DNA of 64,000 bases, from NCBI GenBank assembly GCA_963575745.1, contig CAUYUJ010018059.1, positions 757,501 through 821,500 on the forward strand. Direction: 5' to 3'. The notes beneath the pieces were generated by a model. It was not told where the DNA came from. It worked only from the letters and a program-made list of their open reading frames with translations, and did no database searches. The position numbers and the translations under genes were made by a program. The stretch comes from Prorocentrum cordatum (lineage: Eukaryota > Sar > Dinophyceae > Prorocentrales > Prorocentraceae). Positions 1 to 11,074 of the stretch are shown in pieces. The stretch's first letter is position 1; each line of letters opens with the position of its first letter.

Positions 1-799
1 CGGGGCCCCACTGGCGATGAGCGGGCGATGGGGGGTGTATGCTGCCCCCCCCCCCCCCGGGCCAGCCCCCCTCCCCCCCCCCGTCGGCGCTCCTGAGCCT
101 GGTCCCTTCGGTGTCCGCGAGCTCGAGCGCCGCCGAGTCCACCGACGTGCCCGTGCTCCGCCTCTCGAGGGGAAAAACACGGCGACAAGCTGAACTTTTG
201 CAGGTCTGCTTTGCCCAAGCAGTTCCTGACATCGCAGTAAGATGCTTGCCAAGTAAGCGCGCCGCCAAGATGGATCAGACGTACATATGCCTTCAACTGC
301 ATGGTGCGGGCTGCCAGGGCCCCCTGGTGCGCGGCAAAGATGCCGACTCCCCCGGGGACTGACAGGTCATCTCTTCTTCGAATGCATTTTGCTTCAGTAG
401 GGCCCGGCGGAGCATGCCGCAGGCGTCTGCCGTCCGTCGTTGGGGCGTTGGGGTGTTGTCAGAAAGCCACAGGCACGACGTGTACGCCCAGCTGGTGCGG
501 TCGTCGACGGGGCCGCTGTAGGCATTGCACCTGCACCAGCCCTCCCATCCCTACGATCGGCGGCGCTCGCCGAGGGGGGGGGAGCGAGAGGGGGCAGGCC
601 ATTCAGACGGCGCGGGGGCTTCTAAGAAGCCCCCGCGATTTCTGAGAAGGCCCGCGCCCTCTCACGTCCCGCCTTGGCTCGCCGCCGATACGTGGCACTT
701 CACGCCTCCTTGGCGGTCAGTGAAACATCGAGGCTGAACAATGCTCGTCGCATGAGGGCTGCGGGTTCGAGGTCGTCGAGCCTCGGAGTGATCGCGATT
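1..799. other. Gene-free start of window
   Basis: GC-rich sequence with short C and G homopolymer runs. The only structure I can support is the foldback element at 556-689. Short open frames here have biased composition and no recognisable domain. Confidence 0.5.
556..689. mobile_element. Foldback/MITE-like element, TTCTGAGAAG family, copy I
   Basis: Perfect 10-bp terminal inverted repeat, ATCGGCGGCG at the left and CGCCGCCGAT at the right. Internal hairpin arms contain CTTCTAAGAAG and TTCTGAGAAGG. The ends and core resemble the elements at 4983-5190 and 15222-15419. The flanks share only ACG, so a target duplication is weakly supported. It is non-coding and would need transposase in trans. 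Confidence 0.6.
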
Positions 800-1078
800 C
801 AGACAGCCGTCCTCGCCAGTCCTGATTGGCCTTGATTACTCTCTGGGTATCTGGTATCCTTTCCTGGCTTAGCTGCATACCCTTGCTCAGGAGCGTAAGA
901 ACGGTCACGGAGATGGAGCCGTTTTCGCAGAAGCCGCTGGAGGAGTCGCCATCCGTGGTGTCCTCCAGAGCGGGGCTCTACGACTTGGTGGGCGGCCTGG
1001 CCTTTGGGTGCGCATTGGGCAGCGCGCCCCACCCCTGGGGGACCGCCGCAGCGTGCAGCATCGCAATGAGCGGTGGCT

Positions 1079-2060
1079 TCACTGCCGCCGCCCAACTGTG
1101 GAGCGGCGTAGCCCCCTGCCTCCCCAGCGGATATATTCGACGGCCACCCCTGCACCCAGGTGGCGGTCGGTCTCGTAGTCGAAGATGCGGCGCTCGCAGG
1201 CTTGGCAGCGAAAGTCGGGGCGGCTGCCGGTGCAGTCCTGCCGTCGGCGCACGGGTCGACAGGCGGGGATGCGGGCGCGAGTGCAGGGGTCGAAGCGCCG
1301 TCGGGCCAAACAGGGAAGAGTAGCCGGGTCGGGCTGAGCGTCGGCTTTGAGCATGGCGGCAGCGGTTGGAGGGGCGTCCACTCCGACGGGGAGGCTTGCT
1401 CCGCTGGGCTCGGCGACGCAGCCTGCGTTGGACGAAGCGGCCTCCGTGCGAGGCAGTTGCAGCCTCGTCGGCCTGGGCGATGTCGCGACGCCGCCGGCAC
1501 GCCTGCGGTGCCTGCTGGATCTCGCCCTGGGTGGAGGCACCGTGAAAACGTTGTAAGCCCTCTTCGGCCGCTCGAGCACCAGCCTCGGCAAGCGCTCCGC
1601 GGCCGCAACTGGGGCGCGGTCAACGACCTCCCCGCCCCGGAGCTGTTGCGCCTGTACCTGGGCTTTCTGGGCCTCCTGTCTTTGTCGCCGCTGGCCTTTC
1701 GAAGGCTGTTGGGCAACTAGCGGTTAACCGAAAGCTCGGCGCGAAGCTCGGGCTTCATAGAAAAAACACGGACGCCAACAGTGCTGGCCTTGCTTCTGCT
1801 GGGCCTCCTGGCGACGCTCGCGCTCATGGCCGTCAGCTCTGCTGTGTCTCGGTGCTCGACCTCGATCGTTTTCGAGCACGCGTCGCGAACCAACTGCTCG
1901 AGCTTGGCATCGAACTGGCGGACCTCCTTGGCCAGGTCGCCCTGCTCCGCCTTCGTCTCATTAAGCTCGCGCTACGGAGCAGAGGCGACTTGGCGCCCGA
2001 ATCGTGGCGACGAGGACGTGTATAGCCGGCGTGGCGAGCTGCTGCTGCTCCTGCTGCTGC
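1079..2060 (-). pseudogene. Degraded coiled-coil reading frame, possibly retroelement ORF1
   Basis: Read on the minus strand, several adjoining stretches have coding-like composition but lie in different frames. Around 1985-1800 there is an amphipathic charged stretch (ETKAEQGDLAKEVRQFDAKL and onward). Near 1830-1780 another frame reads HERERRQEAQQKQGQH. From about 1700 a third reads RQRQEAQKAQVQAQQL and runs on to a Cys-containing tail (CQACERRIFDYETDRH) near 1170. The frame changes look like accumulated indels. Gln/Glu-rich coiled coils of this sort occur in the first ORF of LINE elements, so a dead retroelement ORF1 is my best guess. No domain proves it, and a host gene with unseen introns is the alternative. 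Confidence 0.35.
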
Positions 2061-2119
2061 TGCTTGAGCTGCCCGACTGAGCTGGACACACCCTTGAGGA
2101 TCCCAGTCACGCGCTGGGC

Positions 2120-3390
2120 GATCTGGAGCCCTTGGGGGCGGTCTTGCCGCGCGCTCGGGCAGCCCATGGGGAACGAGGCTCCCTGATCCTGCTGCCCCAG
2201 GAATGGCGGCCCTCCGCTTCATCACCCCGACGGTCGACCCGCGATTCCGTCCGCATACCTCCCCTCCTCCGCCTCCGTCCTGCTCCCGTCCACCGGACCT
2301 TCCCTGTCGAGAGGGGATCAGGTGCCCTCGGAGGGCCAGGTGGGGGCTCTCTTCCCCAAGGTGTGGGCACCGTTTGGCCCAGAGGAATCCCCCAGCGGAG
2401 CCGCTGGTGGGCGCTTCTACAGCGCTTCACAGAGCCAAGCTCTGTATTCTGTTTTGTTCCATGTACGGTCGGGGACTTTTGGACAGCGTGTCGCTCCGAC
2501 GGCTCTGGTCCACTACGCTCCGGTGCTGCACGCTATCGACTTCCCAGTCCCGAGGCTTCAACGTCCCGAGCCTTTCCGAGCCTCCCGCCCCGCGGAGCGG
2601 AGCGACACGCTATCCGCTCGCAGGGCCGCCGCCGCGTCACGCTATGCAGAAGTCCTTGACCGTAGTAATCTGCTGCGCGGAGCTCACCCAGCAAGACGTC
2701 GAACTGCTGGCTCGTGCGCAGTCTTGTGTTCTCCCCACTTCGCTCCCCGACCCTCCCCCTTCTGTCCTCCTTGGTGCATCCCGAAGACGGCCCGGCGCGG
2801 CGAGAGATAGGAGCCGCGCCCCGCTGGAGCAGGAGGGGAAGGAGGAGGAGGAGGGCGAGAGCGAGCAGGAGGCGCAAGGGAGGAGCAGGAGGAAAGCTGG
2901 AGGAGCCGGAGAAGCTGGCGGGAGCAGGAGGGCGCAGGAGGGACCAGGAGGAGGAGGAGGAGGAGGAGGAGGAGGAGGAGGAATAACAAGAATAGGGCCG
3001 CCCACCCCCGCCCGCCTGCCAGGCGCGCGGGCGGCCGCCCCCACGCCCGGCTCCTCGCGGCTGCCGCATTGGCAGCACTGCTGGCCACCGGGGCTCGCTG
3101 CTGGCTGACGGCGGCGCCGCGCGGGCGCGCGGCCGCCACGCCAGGCGGCAGCGAGGCCGTGGCGGGCGGCGGCTGCGCCGCCGCGCGCGCGGGCGGCGCG
3201 GCGCCTCGCGGCGGCGCGGCGGCGGCCGCCGCCGTGGGCGGCGGCGCGGAGGGCGGCGGCGAGGAGCGCGGGAGGGCCAGCGGATCGGCATCGTGGAACC
3301 GATCCCCACCCCCATCCCCGTCCCTTTCGAGACCCCCAGCAAATGACCACCCAGGTTGGGGATACACCCCGCGAAACCCGAAGGAAACGC
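2120..3390. other. Gene-free GC-rich stretch with GGA repeat
   Basis: Holds an impure GGA array at about 2830-2986 and a very GC-rich GCG/GCC block at 3000-3280. Positions 2575-2665 share interrupted similarity with 35165-35265 (both carry AGCGGAGCGA, then ACGCTAT and GCTCGCAGGGC), so it contains a dispersed repeat. I see no supportable gene. Confidence 0.45.
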
Positions 3391-3391
3391 C

Positions 3392-3546
3392 CTACAGTCG
3401 GCCCGGATGAGTAGGTCGGCCCTGCCAAATCAAGGGTACTTTGGTGTCTCGCGACCCGTGCCTCCTGCATTCCTACGGCAATGTGGCCCTCGGCAGGGTC
3501 TTTTGTCCTCTCGCGTGTCCTGTCCAATGAAGTCGGACTGTATATC
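3392..3546. repeat. Dispersed repeat, family ACAGTCGGCC, copy 1
   Basis: About 150 bp aligning end to end with 54838-54992: both begin with CAGTCGGCCCGGAT, share TCTCGCGTGTCCTGTCCAAT near the right end, and end with an inverted copy of the start. Short terminal inverted repeats suggest a non-autonomous DNA element. It lies directly left of the introner-like element at 3551. Confidence 0.6.
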
Positions 3547-3550
3547 TCAG

Positions 3551-3700
3551 GAGGGAAAGAAACACACAGACACAATTGAATCGTCGACCCCCAGGAAAAT
3601 ATGGGAAAACATGGAAAGTGGGGGGGAAGACAAAAACCCAGAAAATATGGGAAAATATGGGGAACACTTTTATTTGTGTGTATTTATTTGTGTGTCCCAG
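3551..3700 (+). mobile_element. Introner-like element, family 2, copy 1
   Basis: Aligns with 14133-14278 and 37942-38088. All three copies are preceded by CAG, start with GAG, carry an AAATATGGGAA-type core in two copies (AAATATGGGAAGA in the third), have an ACACAGAC or CGCAGAC-like motif near the left end, and end in GTGTGTCCCAG followed by GGCCCC. The borders fit a GA-donor/AG-acceptor intron, and dinoflagellate introns are known to use GT, GC and GA donors. The shared GGCCCC beyond the AG means the right border could lie a few bases further on. Confidence 0.6.
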
Positions 3701-3701
3701 G

Positions 3702-3935
3702 GCCCCTTCAATATCCTCATCTAGGGGGGTAAAGCGGCCCGCGGGGCCCAGGCCGCGCCGCTGGGGATGGGCATCGGTCCAACGAGACTCCGCGGAGGCA
3801 GGGGCAGCCGGCCTGTCGGGGGAGGGGAGGCGGGGCCCTCGTCGCCGCGGCGCCGGACGCAGCTCGGGGGAGGCCGCGGTGTGCTCTCTGGCCGTGGACT
3901 TTCGGGGGCCGTCGTGGGCTCGGGCTCGCGCCTCT
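3702..3935 (+). CDS. Candidate exon between two introner-like elements
   Basis: One frame is open through the interval, starting APSISSSRGVKRPAG and ending EAAVCSLAVDFRGPSWARAR. Its right edge is the element at 3937-4102. If that element is removed with a GC donor at 3936 and the AG at 4102, the frame continues without a stop into QERRALKQRLLGLLEGTARG at 4103. The composition is protein-like but low in complexity. The frame has no good upstream continuation across the element at 3551-3700, so this may be chance. No family recognised. Confidence 0.25.
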
Positions 3936-3936
3936 G

Positions 3937-4102
3937 CTTAAGTCGGGCCTGTCCTTCTACAGGAGGAATATTCACAAGTAGTCACAAAAATACTCTGGGA
4001 ACTTTTTCTTTGAGCATGCTTAAAACAATTTGGATGTATTTTGTTGGCTATTCTTCATTTTTCGTCCAAAATCCCCCTGTAGGAGGACAGGCCCGACTTA
4101 AG
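3937..4102 (+). mobile_element. Introner-like TIR element, family 1, copy A
   Basis: Near-perfect terminal inverted repeats of about 30 bp: left CTTAAGTCGGGCCTGTCCTT then CTACAGG; the right end is the reverse complement, finishing ACAGGCCCGACTTAAG. A 6-bp target duplication, CCTCTG, flanks it (3931-3936 and 4103-4108). The AT-richer interior holds no ORF. Four further copies (31731, 37072, 37617, 39225) share the ends and the GGAATATT motif just inside the left repeat. The right end finishes in AG, as a splice acceptor would. Confidence 0.85.
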
Positions 4103-4191
4103 CCTCTGCGGCAGGAGCGCAGGGCGCTGAAGCAGAGGCTGCTGGGGCTGCTGGAGGGCACCGCCCGCGGCGCGGAGATGGGCGCTGGGGT
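4103..4191 (+). CDS. Candidate exon right of introner copy A
   Basis: Begins immediately after the element's terminal AG and reads PLRQERRALKQRLLGLLEGT and onward to AEMGAG, a charged, helix-prone segment. A GTGAAG sequence at 4192 could be the donor of a following intron. The frame runs on past that point but turns to Gly/Arg low complexity. Function unknown. Confidence 0.35.
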
Positions 4192-4429
4192 GAAGGATCC
4201 CCGAGGGGGCCAGGGGGTCGGGCGGCACGTGCAGGGGTGGCCCTTCGCCGGAGCGGCCTGTGGTGCGCGGCTCCTGTCGGCCACGCGCCGAGGGTGGGAG
4301 GGGGAGGGCGCCGCCGTCCGAGAACAAGAGGCAGCCTCCTTCCAAGAAGCCTGCTCCCCTCCCCCCTCTGCCCCTCCCTGGTCCCTGGTCCCTGGTGCGC
4401 GCCGCCAAGTGGGAGGGTGGGGCGCGTGT

Positions 4430-4460
<31 letters not shown>

Positions 4461-4980
4461 GGGGCAAGCCCGTGCCTGCTCGCAGCGCGCACCGCGATCG
4501 ACGAGCCGCGCGCCCACGAGGCCGCTCCTGCCTGGCCAGGGCCGCTCTTGCGCGTAGCCGGGGGGGCGGCTACATGACGCCGCCGCCGCCCCTGGCCAGG
4601 GGCTGCCCTGGGCCGTGGTGGGCAGAGTCAGCCGCGCGCAGAGGGTCATCGAGGATAGAAGAACCCCCAACCCCAAATCGCACAGTGAAGACGTGGCCTC
4701 AACTACAGCATCGTGAAGAATCACGACTTGAGCCCTAGGCCCCATCTTCTCTGCGGCATGCTTCGAACAGCATCGATCTGTGAGGGTCCTGGGGCCCGGC
4801 ACCCAGCGAAAAACGCCCAGTGCGAATAGGATGCAGCGCCTGGATCTCAGGGCTTAGCCGCCCCCTTTGCGGAGAGGAGGAGATCGTCGGCGCGTTCGAG
4901 GCGCTGGAGCGCCTCAACCCGTCCGAGGCCCCCCTGCAGGACCCACTGCTGCGCGCCGAGTGGGAGCTGCTCTGGACCAC
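4192..4980. other. Gene-free stretch
   Basis: GC-rich with a GT run into a poly-G tract at about 4428-4464. No gene, RNA or clear element recognised. Confidence 0.45.
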
Positions 4981-4982
4981 AT

Positions 4983-5190
4983 CTCGGCGGCGAGCCCGGG
5001 GGGGGATGCCGAGTGGCGGGCCTTCTCAGAAGGCTCAGAAGGCCTCGGGCGTCCCGAGAAGTTTCGCACGCCTTCCCAGGAGACGCATCAAGCTTCTCCG
5101 AAGGCGCGGGGGCTCCTGAGAAACCCCGCCGCCTTCTGAGAAGGCCGACGGCCTGCCCCCTCGCACTTCCCCCCTGGGCCACGCCGCCGA
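4983..5190. mobile_element. Foldback/MITE-like element, TTCTGAGAAG family, copy II
   Basis: Ends CTCGGCGGCG and CGCCGCCGA form a terminal inverted repeat. ACAT flanks both sides (4979-4982 and 5191-5194). The interior has several inverted copies of CCTTCTCAGAAGG and CCTTCTGAGAAGG. Same family as 556-689 and 15222-15419. Confidence 0.65.
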
Positions 5191-5329
5191 ACATCGTCCG
5201 GCATCCTTGGCTCTGGCAGGCCGTGGCTGTTCCGGCCCAGGGCCAGCAAGCCCATTCCCTGGGCAGCCAGATCCGAGGTGATAGTGCGGGTTGGCCTCCC
5301 CCGATCCTCCACTGTCTTCCCCCCTCTCT

Positions 5330-5622
5330 CGCCTCCTCCTCCCTCCTCCTCCCTCCTCCTCCCTCCTTCTCCCTCCTCCTCCTCCTCCTCCTCCTCCTCC
5401 GCCTCCTCCTCCTCCCTCCTCCTCCTCCTCCTCCTCCTCCTCTCCTCCTCCTCCTCCTCCTCCTCCCTCCTCTCCCTCCTCCTCCTCCTCCTCCTCCTCC
5501 TCCTCTCCTCCCTCCTCCTCCTCTCCTCCTCCTCCTCCTCCTCCTCCTCCTCCTCCTCCTCCTCCTCCTCCTCCTCCTCCTCCTCCTCCTCCTCCTCCTC
5601 CTCCTCCTCCTCCTCCCCCTCC
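5330..5622. repeat. CCT trinucleotide microsatellite
   Basis: About 290 bp of CCT/CTC with few interruptions. It produces long artefactual Ser, Pro and Leu frames on the plus strand and Gly, Glu and Arg frames on the minus strand. Confidence 0.95.
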
Positions 5623-6114
5623 TCCTCCCCCCCCCCCCTTCCTCCTTCTCCTCCCCTTCCTCTTCCCCCACCCCCTCCTCCCTCCCCCTGGTCCTCCTCG
5701 ATCCTCCAGGCACTCTGGCGGTTCTGTTCGCTCTGCCTGTGGAGACCTCCTTGAGACTCCCCAAGAGACCCCCCTTCCTCCCCCTTCTCCTCCTTCCCCT
5801 CCATTCCCTCCCGACGAGGGAAAAGCTGCATAGGCACACCTGGTATCAAGGGGGGGGGGAACGACCTTCCCACAGAGCTTCCCCATCCCCTCCCCCCCCC
5901 ATTCCCTCCCCCCCCTCCTCTTCTTCCAACCCCCACGTCCAGCCTTTTTCGAAAAAACACTTGTCCACCCCCCCCCCCAGCGGATCCAGGGGGGGCCGCG
6001 CGGACCTCCAGAAGTCTTTGTGCTTATGCCGCTTGTTATCATGATATCCTCACGTTTCCCTCAGGGTGCGAACCCCACTATCCTTGCGGTCCCTGCTGCC
6101 CCTGCATACTTCAG

Positions 6115-6498
6115 TTCCTGGACCCAGCCGAGGGGGTCGCCCGCAACTTGGAGTACACCCGCCTTGGCAACAATCGCGTGGAGGCGACCATCACCCCCCT
6201 GGACCCGGCCAAGCGCGAAGAATTCACGTCGCGGTTGGACGATTATTTAGTCTTTAAGTACGGAGCGAACGAGTCAAAGGGCGGAACTTACATGCCAGAT
6301 AGCGCAAACTTAGAGAAAAATACAGTCGCAGTGCGATTCCGCAAGTTTGTGTTGTTTGGCTGGTTGCCCCTCAATGCCCCAGAGACGGCCACGGGGATAT
6401 TGGAGATCACCTACTTAGACGACGAATTGCGGCTCAGCAGAGGCGACCGGGGCAATCTGTTCGTGCTTCGCAGACTCAGCGACGAGAGGATCGCGTGA
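6115..6498 (+). CDS. Terminal exon of plastid lipid-associated protein (fibrillin, PAP domain)
   Basis: The exon encodes about 127 residues and ends at TGA 6496-6498. Its C-terminal third, TGILEITYLDDELRLSRGDR followed by GNLFVLRR, matches the conserved end of the PAP/fibrillin domain, in which a TYLD strand is followed by an RG..GN.FVL motif. Proteins of this family bind lipids and stabilise plastoglobules and thylakoids in plastids. The start is placed after a pyrimidine-rich stretch ending TTCAG at 6111-6114; from there the frame reads FLDPAEGVARNLEYTRLGNN. There is no in-frame ATG, so at least one upstream exon, including any plastid-targeting leader, is missing or not recognisable. An acceptor at 6064 would also keep the frame open but adds a Cys-rich, non-protein-like segment. 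Whether the gene is active cannot be told from one exon. Confidence 0.65.
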   Translation, partial: FLDPAEGVARNLEYTRLGNNRVEATITPLDPAKREEFTSRLDDYLVFKYGANESKGGTYMPDSANLEKNTVAVRFRKFVLFGWLPLNAPETATGILEITYLDDELRLSRGDRGNLFVLRRLSDERIA

Positions 6499-8870
6499 CC
6501 CGCTTGTGCGTGCGGCGAAGGCCAATTTCGCACGCAGCCTGGTGGAGGGGTAAGAAGCATCCTCTAGTCTCTAGTCGTCTTTGCTTTTGTATCTGGCACT
6601 CGCCCTTGGATGGAGGGAGCCAAGCGATAGTTTTCCAGGTTTTCCGCTTTGTTGCTGGCCACCGAACCAGCTTCAGGGGTTGCTTCTTCTGAGACATTAC
6701 GGTCAGCCACCAGTTGAAGCATCATTTTCGCTGCGTGCAGTGGACTCGCGCTTGACGACGGTCTCCTGACGTAGGCGAACTAGCCGCAGCGAGAGCTTCC
6801 ACCTGTTGCCTCGCTCGCGATCTGGCCGCTGGTCACACAAAAAATGTTCGTGTCGAGGCCTCATGGCCTCTGGACGGACTCTTCGCGATCCCGTATACCT
6901 GTCGAGGACTTTGGAGAACTTGAGGACAGTCCATTGATTTACTACGGCACGGTGGCGGATGTACACGCCAGTGTGTACACGTTTGAGCACAGACTGCTCA
7001 CGCTCTGGGCGCAACCGCAGTTTGCTTCGCGTGATTGTGCGTATACGCTGGTGCGCATCAGCCTTGCCCCGTTGGCGCTCCGTGCGGAGCGCTGGCAGCA
7101 ACACGCGCCGATCTCCGTCGCCTTCGGGATGCCCGAGACGGCTCCTCGGTGGAGCACGCCAGTCCCGGCCAGGAGGGGCCACGAGCAGTCGTGCGCACCC
7201 GATCTCGCCCCCCCGAGCGCTGCCAGCGCCGAGCGCTTGCCCCGCGAGCATGCCCGCACCAGCCTGCCAGGGCCCGGCTACCCTGCAGAGGGCGCGGGCG
7301 CAGGCGGCCGCGTCGTGCGCCGCGGGGCCCGAGCCTCTCTCCAGGCTCGCGTCTTCGGCCTGACGGCGACGAGTCGGGGGCGGCCCGGAGGGGGGGGGGT
7401 TCATCTGGGGGGGGAATCATGGCCCGGGCCGTGGCGTGGCGCGCGCCAGAAAGAGCTTCGCCTTTGAAATGTCGAAGGAGTTGGCATCTTCCTCGGCGGA
7501 AGACGGCGGAGGGTCGGCCGAAGCAAGACGAGGCCGCCTCCGCCGGGGGAAGCTTGCGGAAGGCCAGCAGAAGCTGGCGGAAGTAAGAATCTGCTTCCCA
7601 AGAGATGGCAAGGTTTTTGGTTCAGGGTTTCCGGAACCCGCCATGTACGCCCAGCTCCTCTTTCCACACATCCCTTAGTCCCCCTCGTCCGCGCCCATGC
7701 CTCGAGCCATGATTCGCGAATTCCCCTTCTTGACGCCCCCTTCTAAGGCGGTGGTTCAAAGAGGGGGCCCTGAGGGATGGGGTGCGAAGGATAGGAAGGG
7801 ATCCACGGGTGGATCAACAGACATCCTTGGGAAAAGCAGCAAGTTTCGCGGACTCCAGATTCCGCGCAAGAAAATCAAGAACCTGGACTGGACCCCGGGC
7901 GTTATCTTGGAGTTTGTGTATGTTCGTATAAGCCTCGTATATCTGGACCTGGACGACTGCCTCAGACAAAAAAGACTGGAACGAAGCCCGCGCTCTCGGT
8001 GTAGAGTTTTCTCAACCCCAAGTAGGGTTGTACACTGTTCGAGGCACCTCGCCCTTTGCACCCCGTCCCCCAGGACCCCATCCTTGAACCACCGGCCAGG
8101 GCGCGCGGCCGCGGGGAGGGAGAGGCCCAGGGCTTTTTTCTTCAAGGGAGGAAAAACCACCCGGACCGGATAATTGGCGTTTGCTAAACGGCCCTGGGCG
8201 TTTACTGAACAGCCCTGCCCTGTTCGATTCCTTCTTCGGGTGCGTTTCCTGAACGGCTTCGCGTGTCGGGGTGGTTACTATCGGGGTGGATTTTCTGCCC
8301 TCTGAATCTTTGCTGGCTCGAGTGGGAGTCGAAGAAGGTCGGGTTTCCAGAGGAGGCTCTGTGCCAAGGTGGCCTAAGCTTCTCCAGGGAAGTGCCAATG
8401 GCTTCCGGAGCACCCCTTCGTGAGGTCCAGAGGACCCCAGTTCTGGCAGCACCCGAGCAGAAGGAGAGGGGGAGGAGGGCGACAGCGGAACGAGAGTGAA
8501 GTGAGGGGGCTTCCGCCGTCTCGTTTCTGTTCAGTCCGGTGGGTTCCCGAGATCGCGACCCCCAACATTCGCACGGTGCCACGGCAAGCTTGCTGTGGAT
8601 CGCAGGCCCCCCCCGAACGGCCTGGACCCCAGGGCCCCCTGAGCGGTCTCTTGATGCCCAAACTCCAAGCAGAGCAGCCGTGACAAGTTTGGGCCAGCCT
8701 TGGGCCAGCACATCTGTCCAGTCGCTCCGATCGCCCACGTCTTCGACGAGGCTGCCTGGCGAATACGTGTAATGCCCACCCCATGAGCTACAACTCCACC
8801 CCATTCAGGGTCCATTTCTGTCAGATCGATTCAACTCGGAATAGCCAGCGTGGGCCCCAAACAGTGCATT
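6499..8870. other. Long stretch without supportable gene
   Basis: Mixed composition. The frame at 7697-8173 has a basic segment (KFRGLQIPRKKIKNLDW) but no splice logic or family match. The frames at 6703-7467 overlap on both strands with no domain. I see no RNA gene. Confidence 0.4.
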
Positions 8871-8877
8871 TCTAGCA

Positions 8878-9470
8878 ACATATATATATATATATATATT
8901 GTGCACTATATGTGGGGCAATCGATGTAATGCAACAATTGTGGTGCATCATGTGTGGTGCAAGTTTACGTTGTGCTATGCAGGTGGAGCAACCGATGTGG
9001 TCCAACCGATGCGATGCAGTACACGTTGTGCAAGATAGGTTGTGCAACCATTGTTGTGCAACTGGTGTGGTGCACCAGATGCTGTGCTATCGATGCTGCG
9101 CAATTCCTATTGTGCAACCTAGTTGCGCGCAGTAGATGTGTTGCAATATATGGTATACAATCTATGTGGGGCAGTATATGTGCAATACATGTGGTGCAAT
9201 ATCGGCTGTGCAATGTATGTGGGGCAACCTTGTGGTGCAACATCTGCGATCCAATGTGGCTTGTACAACATATGTAGGGCATCCTAGGTGGTGCAATATA
9301 TGTGATGCAACCACTGTTGTGCAACCTCTGTTACGTAATACCTGTTGTGCAGCCCATGTGGTGCAATCTTTGCTGTGCAGTATACGTTTTGCATTCTATA
9401 TATATATATATATACATATAGAAGTATATGGTGCACGATAGGTGGTGCGGCATCTGTGCACCATGTTTGG
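8878..9470. repeat. Degenerate TTGTGCAACC minisatellite bounded by TA runs
   Basis: A run of diverged units of about 16 bp containing TGTGCAAC or TGTGGTGCAA followed by a variable ATG-rich half. The array is flanked by TA microsatellites at about 8880-8898 and 9397-9416. TTGCACAA-like cores are partly palindromic. Related TTGCACCACA units occur at 55430-55590. Confidence 0.8.
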
Positions 9471-9538
9471 TGATTGGTATGATGCAAAAATGTTCTGGAG
9501 CAAATGGCGTGGTGGAGATTTTGAAGTCCAAACAATGT

Positions 9539-9728
9539 GGCGGTGACCAGGCGGCGACGGGGCGGCGAGGGCGACAACATAGCCGCCAGACCGCCACTGA
9601 TGCCCAAACGACGGGCGGCGGCGAGGCGGCGACGGGACGGCGACGGGGCGGCGACGGCGACAACCTAGCCGACAGACCGCCGCATATACCTAGACGGCGG
9701 GCGGCGACAACATAGCCGCCAGAACCGC
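9539..9728. repeat. GGCGGCGACG-type minisatellite
   Basis: Short, diverged units of GGCGGCGACGGG and CGACAACATAGCCGCCAGAC repeated about twice. Non-coding. Confidence 0.65.
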
Positions 9729-10110
9729 GACACTGGCCCAGTTCCTTAGAACAGCAGCAGGATTTCCTACGTGCAAGCTCACGTTGGGGGATGCAGAGGT
9801 TCTGGCCTGTCAGCCCGATTCGATTCCGACATTCCAGCGATTCCATGCGGCCCGATGCTCGCATTCCGTCGTTGTGCATCCTGGCGCGGTCGATGCGATG
9901 TTCGGTTTTGATTCTGCGTCGATGTGCCCCGATCCGGTTCCCCGACTCGATGTTGACTGAGCATTGCCTCTCTTGCCTCCGCCGAGCAGAAGGGCCAGTC
10001 TCCCCTCGCCTCCCGCCGCCAGGCCACTCCCGAACCCCACGGGCACCAAGGCCGACAAGATTAGGGCCATTGCGGCGCGCAGGCCCGACCGGCCCGACGG
10101 GCAGGATGGA

Positions 10111-10248
10111 CAGGAGGAGGAGGAGGAGGAGGAGGAGGAGGAGGAGGAGGAGGAGGAGGAGGAGGAGGGTGGGGGGAGCAGGGAGGAGGAAGGAGGGAGG
10201 AGGGAGGAGGAGGAGGAGGAGGAGGAGGAGGGAGGAGGAGGAGGAGGC
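10111..10248. repeat. GGA trinucleotide microsatellite
   Basis: GAG/GGA repeats with short interruptions, ending where a TAG closes the Glu-rich frame. Confidence 0.95.
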
Positions 10249-10519
10249 TAGACTAGACCAAAAAGGTCCATGCAACGGAATTAGCCCGACTCGGGACCCC
10301 CTCAGGATCCCTTCCTTAGCGTATAGGCCGAGCTTGGGTGCAACCCCAGGCTCTGCCCACGCCGCCCTCGAACACGGAGTTCGCCATGCCCCCCTCGGCC
10401 GCATTCGGCGGCCGCCAGGCGCCTCGCCTCTGGAGCCGCGGATCTCCGCCGCGAGCGCGGCGCAGAGCGCGGGCAGATCCGCGCTACGACGGGACGCTTC
10501 CGACGCTGGCTCGGCCACC

Positions 10520-10805
10520 GCGGCCGAGCGCCCGTCGTCGTCGGGACCCTCCGAGACGAAGGGCGCGGCGTGGGAGCCCTCCCCGGAATCGGGGGCCCCC
10601 AAACAGGGTGGTGACCACACCGTGCGGTGAGTCGGTGGCGATTCGGGGTCACCGCACGGTTTTGGGACTCGAGTCCCTCTCCGTGGACGTCTCGGGCGAC
10701 AGGGGCCTCCGGGGTCCCAAGACCGTGCGGTGACGGACCGTGCGGTGAGGTCTTGGGGGATTTCGAAGTCACCGTCCGGTCCGTCACCGCACCGTTTCGG
10801 GACTC
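10520..10805. repeat. Dispersed repeat, CACCGCACGGT family, copy 1
   Basis: Aligns with 35440-35705. Contains ACCGTGCGGTG and its inverse CACCGCACGGT several times, so it can fold back on itself. The left arm reads CCGTGCGGTGAGTC, which contains a GTGAGT splice-donor-like string. The similar copy at 35.5 kb keeps the spacing of the arms. Confidence 0.6.
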
Positions 10806-11074
10806 CCAACGCAATCATGGATAACTGCGTGGCCTGTCGCCCACGGGCCAGGGGGCGAGCGGCCGTGGCATGCGTCCGCCCTCGGCTCCACGGGCGCCGC
10901 GCGGGCCAGGCGGCTCGATCTCTACCGTGCGGTCGGCCGCCGCCTCGAGCTCGAGGAATAGGCACGGCCTGCAGCGGCATCCGCGCGGGCGGCAGCCGAT
11001 GCGGCCGCGTCCAACCCCGCGCACGGGCATTCCAGGAGCAGGCGCCGCAGCCCCGTGAACGGCGCTGCCGGCCC

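Noticed and set aside
4847-5960. 300-residue frames of poly-Arg, poly-Gly, poly-Glu, poly-Pro, poly-Ser and poly-Leu
   Set aside because: Products of the CCT microsatellite in each phase.
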